Shown: positions 9,819 through 17,483, counted from the first letter of the stretch. The stretch is 64,000 nt of DNA from an uncultured Clostridia bacterium (GCA_930989535.1 CAKNLK010000003.1:1-64000); one strand, 5' to 3'. Numbers and translations: made by a program. Notes: generated by a model not told the origin, from the sequence alone.

Positions 9819-10812
9819 TTTTGTTTCCCTCCGTTTTAATATCGCTGTTTTCGGCAGGCGCCGTATGTTCCAAACCCTCCTTTTCGCGCCGGCGGCGCAT
9901 CAGCTCCTCTTTATAGGCGAGCGCGTCCTGGCTGACGGCGGAAGCGCCGCTGTCCAAGCCGAACACCTTGCTGTCCATCGACGCCGTGCGCCCCGCGATT
10001 TCCTTGATTTCCGAATCCATCTTTTTCAGCACGGCAATCGCCTTGTTGGGGTCTACGACGACCTTTTTGAGCTTATCGATGTTGAGGAGCACCTTTGCCT
10101 TTGCAATCTCCTCGCTTGCAAAGTCGGTCGCCTGCAAAATCTCGCGCGCGTTCGCGTAAATCATGTCGAGCAGGTTATAGCACGCCGAATAATTGCCGTG
10201 GCGGACGTTCAGCATATCGATTTTGCTCTTGACCGCCTTGATCTGGCGGTAAATATCGTTGATGCGGCGCTCGTTGTCCTCTTTGAGCATGGCTGATTCG
10301 TATTCCGCGAGGTCTTTTTCCAGCCCCGCAATCTCCTTTTCCAGCCGCTTGTCGTTCTCGGTGAAACTCGCCTTGATTTGCCCCAACTCCGCGAGGCGCG
10401 CGTCCAGCAATCGGCGGCCGCGGCTGACGCGCGCCGCCTTGACCTCTTCCTCCGTCTCTAAAACGGTGGAACCGTCGAGCACGTCTTTCCACAGGCCGAG
10501 CGTATAGCCGAGCTCTTCCGCCGCCTCCTCGAAACGGTGCGAAGCGGAACCCTCCGCCGCCTTTTTCAGCCCGCCGATTTGCGCAAGGGCATCCTTCGCC
10601 AAAACGCCGATGTTCTCCTCCCCCGTGCCGACGCTGTTTTCCAGCTCCGCCGCCTGCTCTTTGAGCGTTGCCAAAACCGACGAAACAACTTCCGCCTCGA
10701 GGGCGGCGCTGTGCTTCCCCCTCTCCAGCCGATATGTAAGTGCCTTGAGTTCGTTGACCGCTTCCTGCTTCTTTTCGTTGTTGTTTTTAACGGACGGTGT
10801 ATATTTTTTCAT
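9805..10812 (-). CDS. ESCRT-III/PspA-like coiled-coil protein, long form
   Basis: 335 residues, helical and highly charged, no membrane segment. Residues about 130-215 contain long heptad-rich helices (LEKEIAGLEKDLAEYESA, then KAVKSKIDMLNVRHGNY), suggesting a hairpin, followed by a helix ending in a repeated Met/Ile/Lys pattern (IAVLKKMDSEIKEIA). The N-terminal 100 residues form an additional helical region absent from the shorter partner. The C-terminal 40 residues are polar and probably disordered. The ribosome site AGGAGG lies 7 bp before the ATG, and the gene begins 11 bp after the SPFH gene. Similarity to Snf7/PspA is judged by eye only; context with a Vps4-like ATPase and an SPFH protein strengthens it. 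Confidence 0.55.
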   Translation of the reverse strand: MKKYTPSVKNNNEKKQEAVNELKALTYRLERGKHSAALEAEVVSSVLATLKEQAAELENSVGTGEENIGVLAKDALAQIGGLKKAAEGSASHRFEEAAEELGYTLGLWKDVLDGSTVLETEEEVKAARVSRGRRLLDARLAELGQIKASFTENDKRLEKEIAGLEKDLAEYESAMLKEDNERRINDIYRQIKAVKSKIDMLNVRHGNYSACYNLLDMIYANAREILQATDFASEEIAKAKVLLNIDKLKKVVVDPNKAIAVLKKMDSEIKEIAGRTASMDSKVFGLDSGASAVSQDALAYKEELMRRRREKEGLEHTAPAENSDIKTEGNKNGVL

Positions 10813-10823
10813 GTTTTTTCCTC

Positions 10824-12278
10824 CTATTCCTTCGTATACAGGCCGTACTCTGTGAAGAACTGAAGGGCCGCCTGCAAATAAGCGCGCTCCTCTTCCACCC
10901 CGGCAAAGCGCCCCTGCAGATACCGGCTGTTTTCCTCGGAACGGTGGCGGATTTTATTGAAGGCAGTCCAATACCCGTTGGCGCGCAGCGCCTGTTCCGT
11001 GTTCAGCCCCGCTTTCAAAAACCGCACGACGGGCAGCATTTCGACGACTTCGGGCTTCCCGTTTTCGCCCTCCTCGACGACGCGCGGCATGATGATTTGA
11101 TACCGCCCCGTCCTTTTGTCGTACCGCCGCAGCAGGTACCGCCCGTCTGCGAGGCGCGCCGTCTTCGAAAGCTCCTCGTATTCCTCGTAGTCCATCACAA
11201 ATTTTTCCCGCTCGTGCCGCAGGCGGAATTTTTTGATGAGATTTTCCTCGATATTGGTATACAGCATCGCCACGGCGGGAACAAACTCTTCGCCGTCTCT
11301 CGCCCCGGCGATAATGTTCTTCGCCGTTATATTTTCGCCGCCCGGGCCGTTTTTGGCGAGTTCCTTCAGCGGCATCAGCTCCTGCAGGCGCTCGTCGAGG
11401 CTGTCGGCAAGGATATCCTGCATCTCCTGCAGCCGCCCGCCCAGCTGTTCGGAGAGGTCTGCCGTCAGCTTTTCGCGCATCCGCTGCATTTCCCGCTCCC
11501 AATCGGGGGAGTCGTTTCCCCGCTCCATCTGCGCGCGGAGCCGCTCGAATTTTTCGTCCAGCCGGCGCAAGATATCCTCCGCGAATTTCTCCTGCGCCTC
11601 CGCCGTCTGTTTGCGGCTCTGTTCGGGCGCGTTGATGCGCGAGCGAATCAAGGCCAGGTCTTCCTCATTGACGTGTATGCCGTCCACGGTGAGGTTTTTG
11701 ACGGCAAACCCCAAATCCGCAAATATCGGCTCGCCCTGCAGCGCCGCCAGAAACTTTGCGCGAAGTTCGGCGGTACAGGAGGCAATTTCAAAAACGGAGA
11801 TATCCGTTCCCGCAAAATATGTACCCAGGAGCGCCGTGCCGATATTTTTGACGACGGAAACCGTGCGCGCGCGCAATTTTTCGGCGGTGATGTTGTCCTC
11901 GCGGCCGAACTGCGCAATCAGCTTCGGCGGCTGAACCAACTCCACGGCATACGAGCCGTTCGCGCCGACGCGGTACGCCTCCTTCAGCCGCTCGTTGTTC
12001 ACCTGGATGTTGCCGAAACCCCACGCCAGCGGCGGAACGGGCTTTGTGCGGACAAAAGCGACGAAACACTTTTTGCCGTTCAGCTCCTTCCCGTAGGCGG
12101 AGAGCTTTTTTTCCGCGCAGGGCTGTATGCGGAACTGCACTTTTTCGTCCGCAAAGACAAACGCGGCATACCCGTCCGGCACGGTCACCGAAAGCGTTTT
12201 ATCGATTAAAGCGTCTCCGCTGAACTGCACAATTACGCTTTCATCCGAAATCAACGGTTCCAATACGGTCTTTTTCAT
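10824..12278 (-). CDS. SPFH/band-7 domain protein (YdjI / virion-core-like family)
   Basis: 484 residues from the ATG at 12278, chosen because AGGGAG lies 8 bp upstream; the frame is open further upstream but without coding character. Residues about 20-230 show the SPFH fold pattern of the YdjI group: a WGFGNIQV strand, then a GSYAVELVQPPKLIAQFG stretch, then a helix and a DLGFAVKNLTVDGI strand. A Glu/Arg/Gln-rich coiled coil spans about 225-310, and the last 150 residues form a separate globular region. No membrane helix is visible. In Bacillus subtilis, YdjI works with the ESCRT-III relative PspA (established). Here it is first in an operon with two ESCRT-III-like proteins and a Vps4-like ATPase, so a membrane-recruitment role is the natural inference. 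Confidence 0.7.
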   Translation of the reverse strand: MKKTVLEPLISDESVIVQFSGDALIDKTLSVTVPDGYAAFVFADEKVQFRIQPCAEKKLSAYGKELNGKKCFVAFVRTKPVPPLAWGFGNIQVNNERLKEAYRVGANGSYAVELVQPPKLIAQFGREDNITAEKLRARTVSVVKNIGTALLGTYFAGTDISVFEIASCTAELRAKFLAALQGEPIFADLGFAVKNLTVDGIHVNEEDLALIRSRINAPEQSRKQTAEAQEKFAEDILRRLDEKFERLRAQMERGNDSPDWEREMQRMREKLTADLSEQLGGRLQEMQDILADSLDERLQELMPLKELAKNGPGGENITAKNIIAGARDGEEFVPAVAMLYTNIEENLIKKFRLRHEREKFVMDYEEYEELSKTARLADGRYLLRRYDKRTGRYQIIMPRVVEEGENGKPEVVEMLPVVRFLKAGLNTEQALRANGYWTAFNKIRHRSEENSRYLQGRFAGVEEERAYLQAALQFFTEYGLYTKE

Positions 12279-12302
12279 TGCATATCTCCCTTGCTTTTCC
12301 TT

Positions 12303-12311
12303 ATTATAACA
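12303..12311 (-). promoter_or_regulatory. Extended -10 promoter for the SPFH/ESCRT-like operon
   Basis: Read on the minus strand, TGT-TATAAT is an extended -10 box (TGn-TATAAT). No good -35 is seen 17 bp upstream. Start of transcription would fall near 12296, giving an 18-nt leader that contains AGGGAG. Confidence 0.5.
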
Positions 12312-12465
12312 AATGGGTGTAGCAGAAATTGATAATGGCGAAAAAATTTTTGCCGCTTTCGCATTCTTTTTTCCGCTTTCTGCCGCCCGCTCGAACTTCC
12401 AAGCGGCGGCGCACGTTTTCTTTCCAATCGGAGCCCCCGAAAGGAGCGCCCTTTCGCATTTCCGC

Positions 12466-12494
12466 TTGCCTTTGCGCTGCGGGCGTGGTATACT
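12466..12494 (+). promoter_or_regulatory. Sigma-A promoter with leaderless geometry
   Basis: TTGCCT (12466-12471), 17 bp, TATACT (12489-12494). Only six bases separate the -10 from the ATG at 12501, so +1 should coincide with the start codon. No Shine-Dalgarno sequence is present. Confidence 0.6.
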
Positions 12495-12500
12495 GAATTT

Positions 12501-13415
12501 ATGACAAGGCTTATTTTCATCAACGGCACGATGGGCGCGGGAAAGACCGCCGTGTGCCGCCTTCTGCAAAACAAACTGCCCGCAAACGTGTTTCTGGACG
12601 GCGACGACGTGTGGAACATGCGCCCCTTCACCGTGAACGGGGCGACGAAGGAAATGGTGCTTTCCAACATCGGCGCGGTGTTGGAGAATTTCCTCGCGAT
12701 CGGACAGTTCGACAACGCGCTTTTCTGCTGGGTGATGCACGAGCGGGAAATCGTCGACGATATTCTTTCGCGCCTGAAAACGCCCTTTGATTTCCGCTTT
12801 TTTACCCTGACGTGCGAAAAAGCCGCGCTGAGAGCGCGGCTCGAAAAGGACATTGCCGCCGGCACGCGCACGCGCGGCATCATCGCGCGCAGCGCCGAGC
12901 GGGCGGAGCACTATCGGAATATGGGTTCGGAAATTATCGATACGACACACCTCACCGCAGAAGAAACCGCCGCGCAAATCGCGGCAAAGCTTTTGAACGA
13001 GGATTTTACGGCAAAGGCGTTCGCCGCTCTGCCCGCCGAGGCGAAAGTCATCCGCGAAGAAGTGTTCGTCCGCGAGCAGGGATTTTGCGAAGAATTCGAC
13101 GAAAGGGACAAAAAAAGCAGACACGTTGTGCTCTATTACCGCCAAAACCCCGCGGGAACCTGCCGCTTTTTTGCGGATGAGGGCGGCTGGCACATCGGGC
13201 GGGTGGCGCTGCTGCAAAAGTACCGCGGCCTGCATGCGGGCGAGCGGCTGATGCGCTTTGCCGAGGAGCAGGTGCGCGCCGCTGGCGGAAGGCAGATTTC
13301 GCTGGACGCGCAGGTGCGCGCGGCAGGGTTCTACGAAAAGTGCGGGTACTCTCCCGCCGGCGAAATTTTTGAGGAAGAGGGCTGCCCGCACAAAAGAATG
13401 ATTAAAAAATTGTAA
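12501..13415 (+). CDS. P-loop kinase fused to an ElaA-like GNAT acetyltransferase
   Basis: 304 residues. The N-terminal half (1-165) is a small nucleotide/metabolite kinase-type domain with Walker A GTMGAGKT (9-16) and FLDGDDVW (31-38), an acidic substrate-side motif typical of gluconokinase/AAA_33-like kinases. The C-terminal half (about 170-304) is a GNAT domain of the ElaA type: IREEVFVREQGF, then GRVALLQKYRGLHAGERLM as the acetyl-CoA loop, and a GYSPAGEIFEEEGCPH ending. Both halves retain their key motifs. Substrates are unknown for both. The ATG is used because it lies six bases after a -10 box and no upstream start exists in a transcribed region. The gene is divergent from the SPFH/ESCRT-like operon across 222 bp, so shared control is possible but unproven. 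Confidence 0.8.
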   Translation: MTRLIFINGTMGAGKTAVCRLLQNKLPANVFLDGDDVWNMRPFTVNGATKEMVLSNIGAVLENFLAIGQFDNALFCWVMHEREIVDDILSRLKTPFDFRFFTLTCEKAALRARLEKDIAAGTRTRGIIARSAERAEHYRNMGSEIIDTTHLTAEETAAQIAAKLLNEDFTAKAFAALPAEAKVIREEVFVREQGFCEEFDERDKKSRHVVLYYRQNPAGTCRFFADEGGWHIGRVALLQKYRGLHAGERLMRFAEEQVRAAGGRQISLDAQVRAAGFYEKCGYSPAGEIFEEEGCPHKRMIKKL

Positions 13416-13517
13416 AAAAGCTATTAAGGGAGCGACAAAACCTTTCGTCTTTTGTCTAACCGATTCCGCTCATGATTTTTAGGCTGTAAATGGGGTGTCC
13501 ACCCCATATCCCCTATT

Positions 13518-13633
13518 AAATAATTTACTGCGCGTCCGAAAACCGCGCTTTTCGGAAAGCGCCCCCGATTTGCCGCAAGGCCTCGGGCAGGAAAGGTGAA
13601 TTCGGCGCGCGCATTTATAATAATTTTGCGCGC
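13518..13633 (+). repeat. Structured intergenic element, copy A1
   Basis: AAATAAT at 13518-13524; P1 stem TCCGAAAA/TTTTCGGA (13535-13542/13549-13556) with loop CCGCGC; block AAGCGCCCCCGATTTG; AGGTGAAT; P3 stem GCGCGCA/TGCGCGC (13607-13613/13627-13633) enclosing TATAAT (13616-13621). The P2 stem is weak in this copy. Confidence 0.6.
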
Positions 13634-13728
13634 AAGCAAAACCGCGCTTTTGCGCAGCGCACCCCAATTTGCAAATACATTTGCTTTCAGGAAGAGGGTG
13701 AATTTTTTTACCATTTATAAAATAATGG
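13634..13728 (+). repeat. Structured intergenic element, copy A2 (tandem to A1)
   Basis: P1 stem GCAAAA/TTTTGC (13636-13641/13648-13653) with loop CCGCGC; P2 outer CACCC/GGGTG (13660-13664/13696-13700) and inner GCAAAT/ATTTGC (13671-13676/13679-13684); P3 CCATT/AATGG (13712-13728). The CACCC/GGGTG pair replaces CACTC/GAGTG of copies C and D. Confidence 0.65.
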
Positions 13729-13936
13729 CAAACCAAATCAGCGGGTGAAGGCTTGCAATTGAAATAATAGATAAAAGCCCCTAAAAATTGCAAGCCGAGG
13801 GCGGCAGCCCTCAAATTCTCGACTTTCCGCAGTGCCTTTGCACGAGGAAAGTGAGAGAGGAAGAGGCGTGCCCTTAAAAGGGCAAAAAAGAGGGAGAAAC
13901 CGTCGTCTTGTCGACAGGTTTCTCCCTTTCCTCTCG

Positions 13937-13968
13937 AAAATTTGTTTTATCAGCTTAAAACAAATTTT
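13937..13968. repeat. Hairpin with 13-bp stem
   Basis: AAAATTTGTTTTA pairs with TAAAACAAATTTT around loop TCAGCT. It resembles the hairpin at 33691-33722 in size, loop and core sequence. It lies just past the end of the RNase G gene and could terminate transcription from either side. Confidence 0.6.
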
Positions 13969-13979
13969 GAGAACACACT

Positions 13980-15461
13980 CTAATATAGTAATCTCGCCGT
14001 ATCCGGAAGAGTCAGCACGCCGCTGTTATCCCCCCGGACGGTGAAATGTTCTTCGTGAAAGGTTCTGTGCGGCACCATGTAGATGCGCTTGTTCCGCCAT
14101 TCCCCCTTGACCAGCGCCGAAAAGCGGCGCTTTGCCAAAATATCCGCAAATACCCCCGCATTCAGCTCGACAACGGCGCTTTCGTACCCGTCGGCCAAGC
14201 ATTTTTTGATTGCGATTTGGATGCGGAAAGCGATGTACGCGTCTGACAGCACATACCCCGCCCCCTTGCAGTACGGGCACCTTTTGGTGAGCATGGCAAC
14301 GTTGTCGCTCTTGAACTTTTTACGCGAAAACTGAATCAGTCCCAGCCCCGTCATGGGGACGACGTTGCATTTGGAGCGGTCTTCCTGCAGGTACTTTCCC
14401 AGCGCGGCAATGAGCGCGTCGCGGTGCTCTTCGCTCGCCATGTCGATAAAATCCACGACGACGATGCCGCCGATGTTGCGCAGGCGCACCTGCCGCGCGA
14501 TTTCTTTCGCAGCCAAAAGGTTGGTTTCGAATACGGTGTCTTCCAAATTCGTTTCGCCCGTAAAGCGGCCGGTGTTTACGTCGATGGCGGTGAGCGCCTC
14601 GGTGTGGTCGAAGATGAGATAGGCGCCGTTTTGCAGTTCGACGCGGCTGCTCATCAGTTCAAACACCTGCTTTTCCAACCCGAAATACTCGAACATTTCC
14701 CGCTCGCCCTTGTATAAAACGAGCTTGTTTTTGCGCCGCGCGCGCTTGAAAAGCCGCTCGGCGCGGTTGAATGTCTGCTCGTCGCCGATATAGATTTTAT
14801 CGATGCCGTCGAGGTCGAAATCGCGCAGCAGGCGGGCGTGCAGGTCGGCGTCTCGGTACACCATGTCGCCGACGGAGGCGGTTTTATACGTTTCGAGCGT
14901 GTCGGCATACAGCTCGCGCAGATAGTTCGCCTCCGCGCGGAGCACGCGCGGATCGGCGTGGCGGGAATTTGTCCGCATGATGAACCCGCCGCCCCTTTCG
15001 CTCAGCTTTTCCGCCGCTTCCATGAGCCGCGCGCGGTCGCCTTCGTCGGTAATTTTGCGGGAAATGGCGCAAAAATTCGCCGTCGGCATATAGATGAGGT
15101 TCTTTCCGACGAAGGAGAGGCACATGGAAAGGCGCGCGCCCTTTTTGCCGATGGGAGACTTGGAGACCTGTACCATCACTTCGTCGCCCTCCTTTACGTT
15201 GAGCGGCGGGGCCTCTACGGACGCCGCTGCCGCCTCCGAGGGGATATCGCCCGCGTACAGGTAGCCGTTTTTCTCCTGCCCGAACGCGACGAAAGCCGCC
15301 CGCATGCCCTCCAGCACGTTGACGACTCTGCCCTTATAGATGTTGCCGGAAATCTCCGAGTCGCTGCCCGAGTCGAGGTGAAACTCGACCAGGCGCCCCT
15401 CTTCGGCGACCGCCGCAAAGCAATCGGCGCCGAAGTAATCGAAAAACATGTTCTTTTGCAT
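13980..15461 (-). CDS. rng: Ribonuclease G/E
   Basis: 493 residues from the ATG at 15461. Endoribonuclease that processes rRNA and mRNA 5' ends. An N-terminal S1-like region (about 30-120; GNIYKGRVVNVLEGMRAAFV) is followed by the catalytic domain, with the metal-binding segment LTAIDVNTGRF and VVVDFIDM, and a Zn-link CPYCKGAG near residue 395. Length suits the short RNase G form without the long degradosome tail of E. coli RNase E. No Shine-Dalgarno precedes the start; instead a GC-rich hairpin ends about 11 bp upstream of it. An in-frame ATG four codons later cannot be excluded. The gene ends beside the hairpin-rich intergenic region at 13416-13979. Confidence 0.9.
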   Translation of the reverse strand: MQKNMFFDYFGADCFAAVAEEGRLVEFHLDSGSDSEISGNIYKGRVVNVLEGMRAAFVAFGQEKNGYLYAGDIPSEAAAASVEAPPLNVKEGDEVMVQVSKSPIGKKGARLSMCLSFVGKNLIYMPTANFCAISRKITDEGDRARLMEAAEKLSERGGGFIMRTNSRHADPRVLRAEANYLRELYADTLETYKTASVGDMVYRDADLHARLLRDFDLDGIDKIYIGDEQTFNRAERLFKRARRKNKLVLYKGEREMFEYFGLEKQVFELMSSRVELQNGAYLIFDHTEALTAIDVNTGRFTGETNLEDTVFETNLLAAKEIARQVRLRNIGGIVVVDFIDMASEEHRDALIAALGKYLQEDRSKCNVVPMTGLGLIQFSRKKFKSDNVAMLTKRCPYCKGAGYVLSDAYIAFRIQIAIKKCLADGYESAVVELNAGVFADILAKRRFSALVKGEWRNKRIYMVPHRTFHEEHFTVRGDNSGVLTLPDTARLLY

Positions 15462-15472
15462 TGTATCGACAG

Positions 15473-15497
15473 CCCGCGCGCCGCAAACGGCGCGCGG
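15473..15497 (-). promoter_or_regulatory. GC-rich hairpin in the rng leader
   Basis: CCGCGCGCCG/CGGCGCGCGG-type stem around a TTTG loop lies about 12 nt upstream of the proposed rng start, where a ribosome site would be expected. Leader hairpins mediate RNase E autoregulation in E. coli; an analogous role here is inference. Confidence 0.4.
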
Positions 15498-15544
15498 AAA
15501 ATAAAAATTTACACAATCGGCGGCCAAACTCGGCCTTATTCACT

Positions 15545-15573
15545 ATTTTATCACAGAATATTCGATATTGCAA
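15545..15573 (-). promoter_or_regulatory. Sigma-A promoter of rng
   Basis: On the minus strand TTGCAA, 17 bp, TAAAAT. Predicted leader about 77 nt, containing the hairpin at 15473-15497. Confidence 0.6.
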
Positions 15574-15646
15574 TAGGGTTTTAAAAATTTTCCGCAATAT
15601 TTTTTCGGCGCACCGCCGCATTTGTACGTTGGCAGCGAAAAAACGT

Positions 15647-16558
15647 TCAAATACCGCCGTCCAAATACTCGGAAAGGGGGCGGTAGATGTCCGCGCGCTC
15701 CAGGATGGCGCACAGCTCCCCCTCGGACAGCTCGCACAAAAACTCCCCTTCGCCGTCGAACACCGTAATTTCGAGGTATTTGCCCCGCTCGAGGAAAGAA
15801 ATCGCCTTTTTGACGGTGCAATTTTCGGACAGGGCGACCTTTTTAATCTCCATGCCGCGCTTCATGGCGGCGGAGAAATCAAAGCGGATGCGGCGGTAGC
15901 GGGAAGCGCGGCCGTCGAACGCGCCGCACACGATGAACGCCGCGAAAAACAGGACGGAAAAATTCGGCGAGACGAAGCAGCTGAATACGAACAGCGCCAA
16001 AAGCGCCGCCGCAAGGACGAGGGAGAGCGCAAGGGTGAACTTGCGGGCAAACCCCTCCCCCCTCTTTTTGGCGGCGGCGCAATAGGCGATTCTGCCGCCG
16101 TCGAGCGGGTATGCGGGCAGCAAATTGACGGCCGCGAGCCCCGCCGAGGCATAGGCGGCGACATCGGTATACGGATACGTATCGGGGAAAAGCCACCACA
16201 GCGCGACGAACAGCACCGCGCACGCGGCGTTGACGGCGGGGCCGGCGAGGGCGAGTTTGATTTCGTCGGAGAGGGAGATGCCCTCGATATCGCCCGAAAC
16301 GACGGCGCCGCAGGGCAGAAGGCGCAGCGTATCCAGCCGGCAGCCGATGCGCGCGGCGTAAAAGGCGTGGCCGCACTCGTGGATGACGGCGACGACGGTG
16401 AACGCGAGGAACAAAAACAGCTCGCCGCATAGGAAAAACCAGATTCCGAACAAAACAAAGAGCGGATGCACGGACACCGTGAACCGCTCCTTCTTCGCGC
16501 CGCACTTTTGCCGATTCCGGCGAAAAAAGCCGCGCACGTTCTCCATTATTTTCAACAT
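15647..16558 (-). CDS. Site-2 protease family metalloprotease, SpoIVFB-like
   Basis: 303 residues with several membrane helices. The zinc motif HECGH (60-64) lies in the second membrane segment and the third ligand is Asp153 in LLPAYPLDGGR, both diagnostic of the M50 family. The C-terminal 80 residues are soluble and resemble a single CBS-like regulatory unit. In spore formers SpoIVFB cleaves pro-sigma-K in the mother cell after release from SpoIVFA. The upstream gene, 9 bp away, encodes a degenerate LytM protein like SpoIVFA, so the pair is probably spoIVFA-spoIVFB, although pro-sigma-K is not in this window. A general M50 housekeeping protease is the alternative. Confidence 0.8.
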   Translation of the reverse strand: MLKIMENVRGFFRRNRQKCGAKKERFTVSVHPLFVLFGIWFFLCGELFLFLAFTVVAVIHECGHAFYAARIGCRLDTLRLLPCGAVVSGDIEGISLSDEIKLALAGPAVNAACAVLFVALWWLFPDTYPYTDVAAYASAGLAAVNLLPAYPLDGGRIAYCAAAKKRGEGFARKFTLALSLVLAAALLALFVFSCFVSPNFSVLFFAAFIVCGAFDGRASRYRRIRFDFSAAMKRGMEIKKVALSENCTVKKAISFLERGKYLEITVFDGEGEFLCELSEGELCAILERADIYRPLSEYLDGGI

Positions 16559-16567
16559 GCCGCCCGT

Positions 16568-17362
16568 CTATACGTTCCACACGATGTCGCCCGTTTCGCT
16601 CACCGAATAGGCGCTGATGGGCGTGCCCGCATCGTACATGGTGACGGAGACGGCCGACGCGCCGTCGGTATAGCCCACGGGGATGGTGGAGAATACCTCA
16701 TCGCCCGCCGCAAAGTAGGCGTGCGTCAGGCCCGCGATGACGGTGGAAAAAGAGGTGGTATGCTCGATTTCGACAGTATACAGGCCGTCCGCTTCGGCGA
16801 CGTTTTTCACCGTGCCTTCGTAGGGAGCATACACGCTGCACGCGCCCGTGAAGGTTAGGACGCCCGTATCGGACACGGTGCACTCGATTTCCGCATCGGA
16901 GACGACGGAGCCGAGGGTGAGCTCGGAATACACGCGGTTATCCTCCTGCACCGTCTCCTGCGGGGTTATAAGGCCGCGGAAAAAGGTGTTGATGGCGCTG
17001 TCCTGCCAGAACAGGTTGGTGAGCAAAATGGTGGCGCACAGCGCGCACACGGCGACAAATTCGGCGAGCAGCAGCTTGTTTTCGAGAAATTTTTTCGGCT
17101 TATGCGGCGCCGATTCGAACACCTGCGCCTCCTCGCCGTAATCGACCACGTTCTCCCCCTGCGCCGTGCCCTCCTCCGGCTCCGCGACGGAATAGGCGGG
17201 CTCCCCGCGCTCCCCGCGCGTGACGCGCTCGTTCACCCGCTCGACTACCCGCTCTTTGAGGTCGGGCTCGGCGTCCTTTTTCTTCCGGCTGCGCTTTTTG
17301 GTCACGTTCAGAGTGTTGACGGGTATCTCGAGCATCTCTGCGTAATCGATGTTTTCGCTCAT
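16568..17362 (-). CDS. SpoIVFA-like membrane protein with degenerate LytM/M23 domain
   Basis: 264 residues; start at 17362 chosen for GGAGG 8 bp upstream. A charged cytosolic N-terminus with an RSRKKK patch (to about 115) precedes one membrane helix (LLLAEFVAVCALCATILLTN) and an extracytosolic domain. The last 100 residues follow the LytM pattern (YEGTVKNV, then VEIEHTTSFSTVIAGL, then GDEVFSTIPVGYT) but lack the full set of zinc ligands, as in SpoIVFA, which is structural rather than catalytic. It lies 9 bp upstream of the SpoIVFB-like protease. A sigma-E-like promoter precedes it. Identification rests on architecture and neighbour. Confidence 0.65.
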   Translation of the reverse strand: MSENIDYAEMLEIPVNTLNVTKKRSRKKKDAEPDLKERVVERVNERVTRGERGEPAYSVAEPEEGTAQGENVVDYGEEAQVFESAPHKPKKFLENKLLLAEFVAVCALCATILLTNLFWQDSAINTFFRGLITPQETVQEDNRVYSELTLGSVVSDAEIECTVSDTGVLTFTGACSVYAPYEGTVKNVAEADGLYTVEIEHTTSFSTVIAGLTHAYFAAGDEVFSTIPVGYTDGASAVSVTMYDAGTPISAYSVSETGDIVWNV

Positions 17363-17398
17363 ACAAAATTCCTCCGTTTTTGCTTGGTTCGTGTTCTT

Positions 17399-17426
17399 AT
17401 TGTATGTGGGCAAAAAGAAATTTAGA
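17399..17426 (-). promoter_or_regulatory. Candidate sigma-E-type sporulation promoter
   Basis: On the minus strand CATACAAT (17399-17406) equals the Bacillus sigma-E -10 consensus. A TCTAAA block (17421-17426) sits 14 bp upstream, only a partial match to the -35. A sigma-A reading of the same site has a poor -35. Confidence 0.35.
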
Positions 17427-17454
17427 ACCGTTTTCCGAAAAAAGCGGGAATTAT

Positions 17455-17483
17455 TTGCACCTTTTCCGCTTTTTCTGTATAAT
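17455..17483 (+). promoter_or_regulatory. Sigma-A promoter of metF-metH
   Basis: TTGCAC, 17 bp, TATAAT. The leader to the metF start is about 88 nt; it contains a small GC-rich hairpin but no recognisable SAM riboswitch. Confidence 0.6.

Larger units (their letters stand above)
13416..13979. other. Long intergenic region built of consecutive hairpins
   Basis: No credible gene. Between convergent genes it holds two copies of the structured element (13518-13633 and 13634-13728), then GGCTTGCAATT/AATTGCAAGCC (13750-13796), GAGGGC/GCCCTC (13798-13812), a compound hairpin with GAGAGGAA and GAGGGAGAAACC arms (about 13854-13935), and a 13-bp stem hairpin at 13937-13968. Confidence 0.7.

Noticed and set aside
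12279-13391. N-terminal extension of the SPFH frame to 13391
   Set aside because: The frame is open but runs antisense to the kinase-GNAT gene; the ATG at 12278 has a ribosome site and a promoter just upstream.
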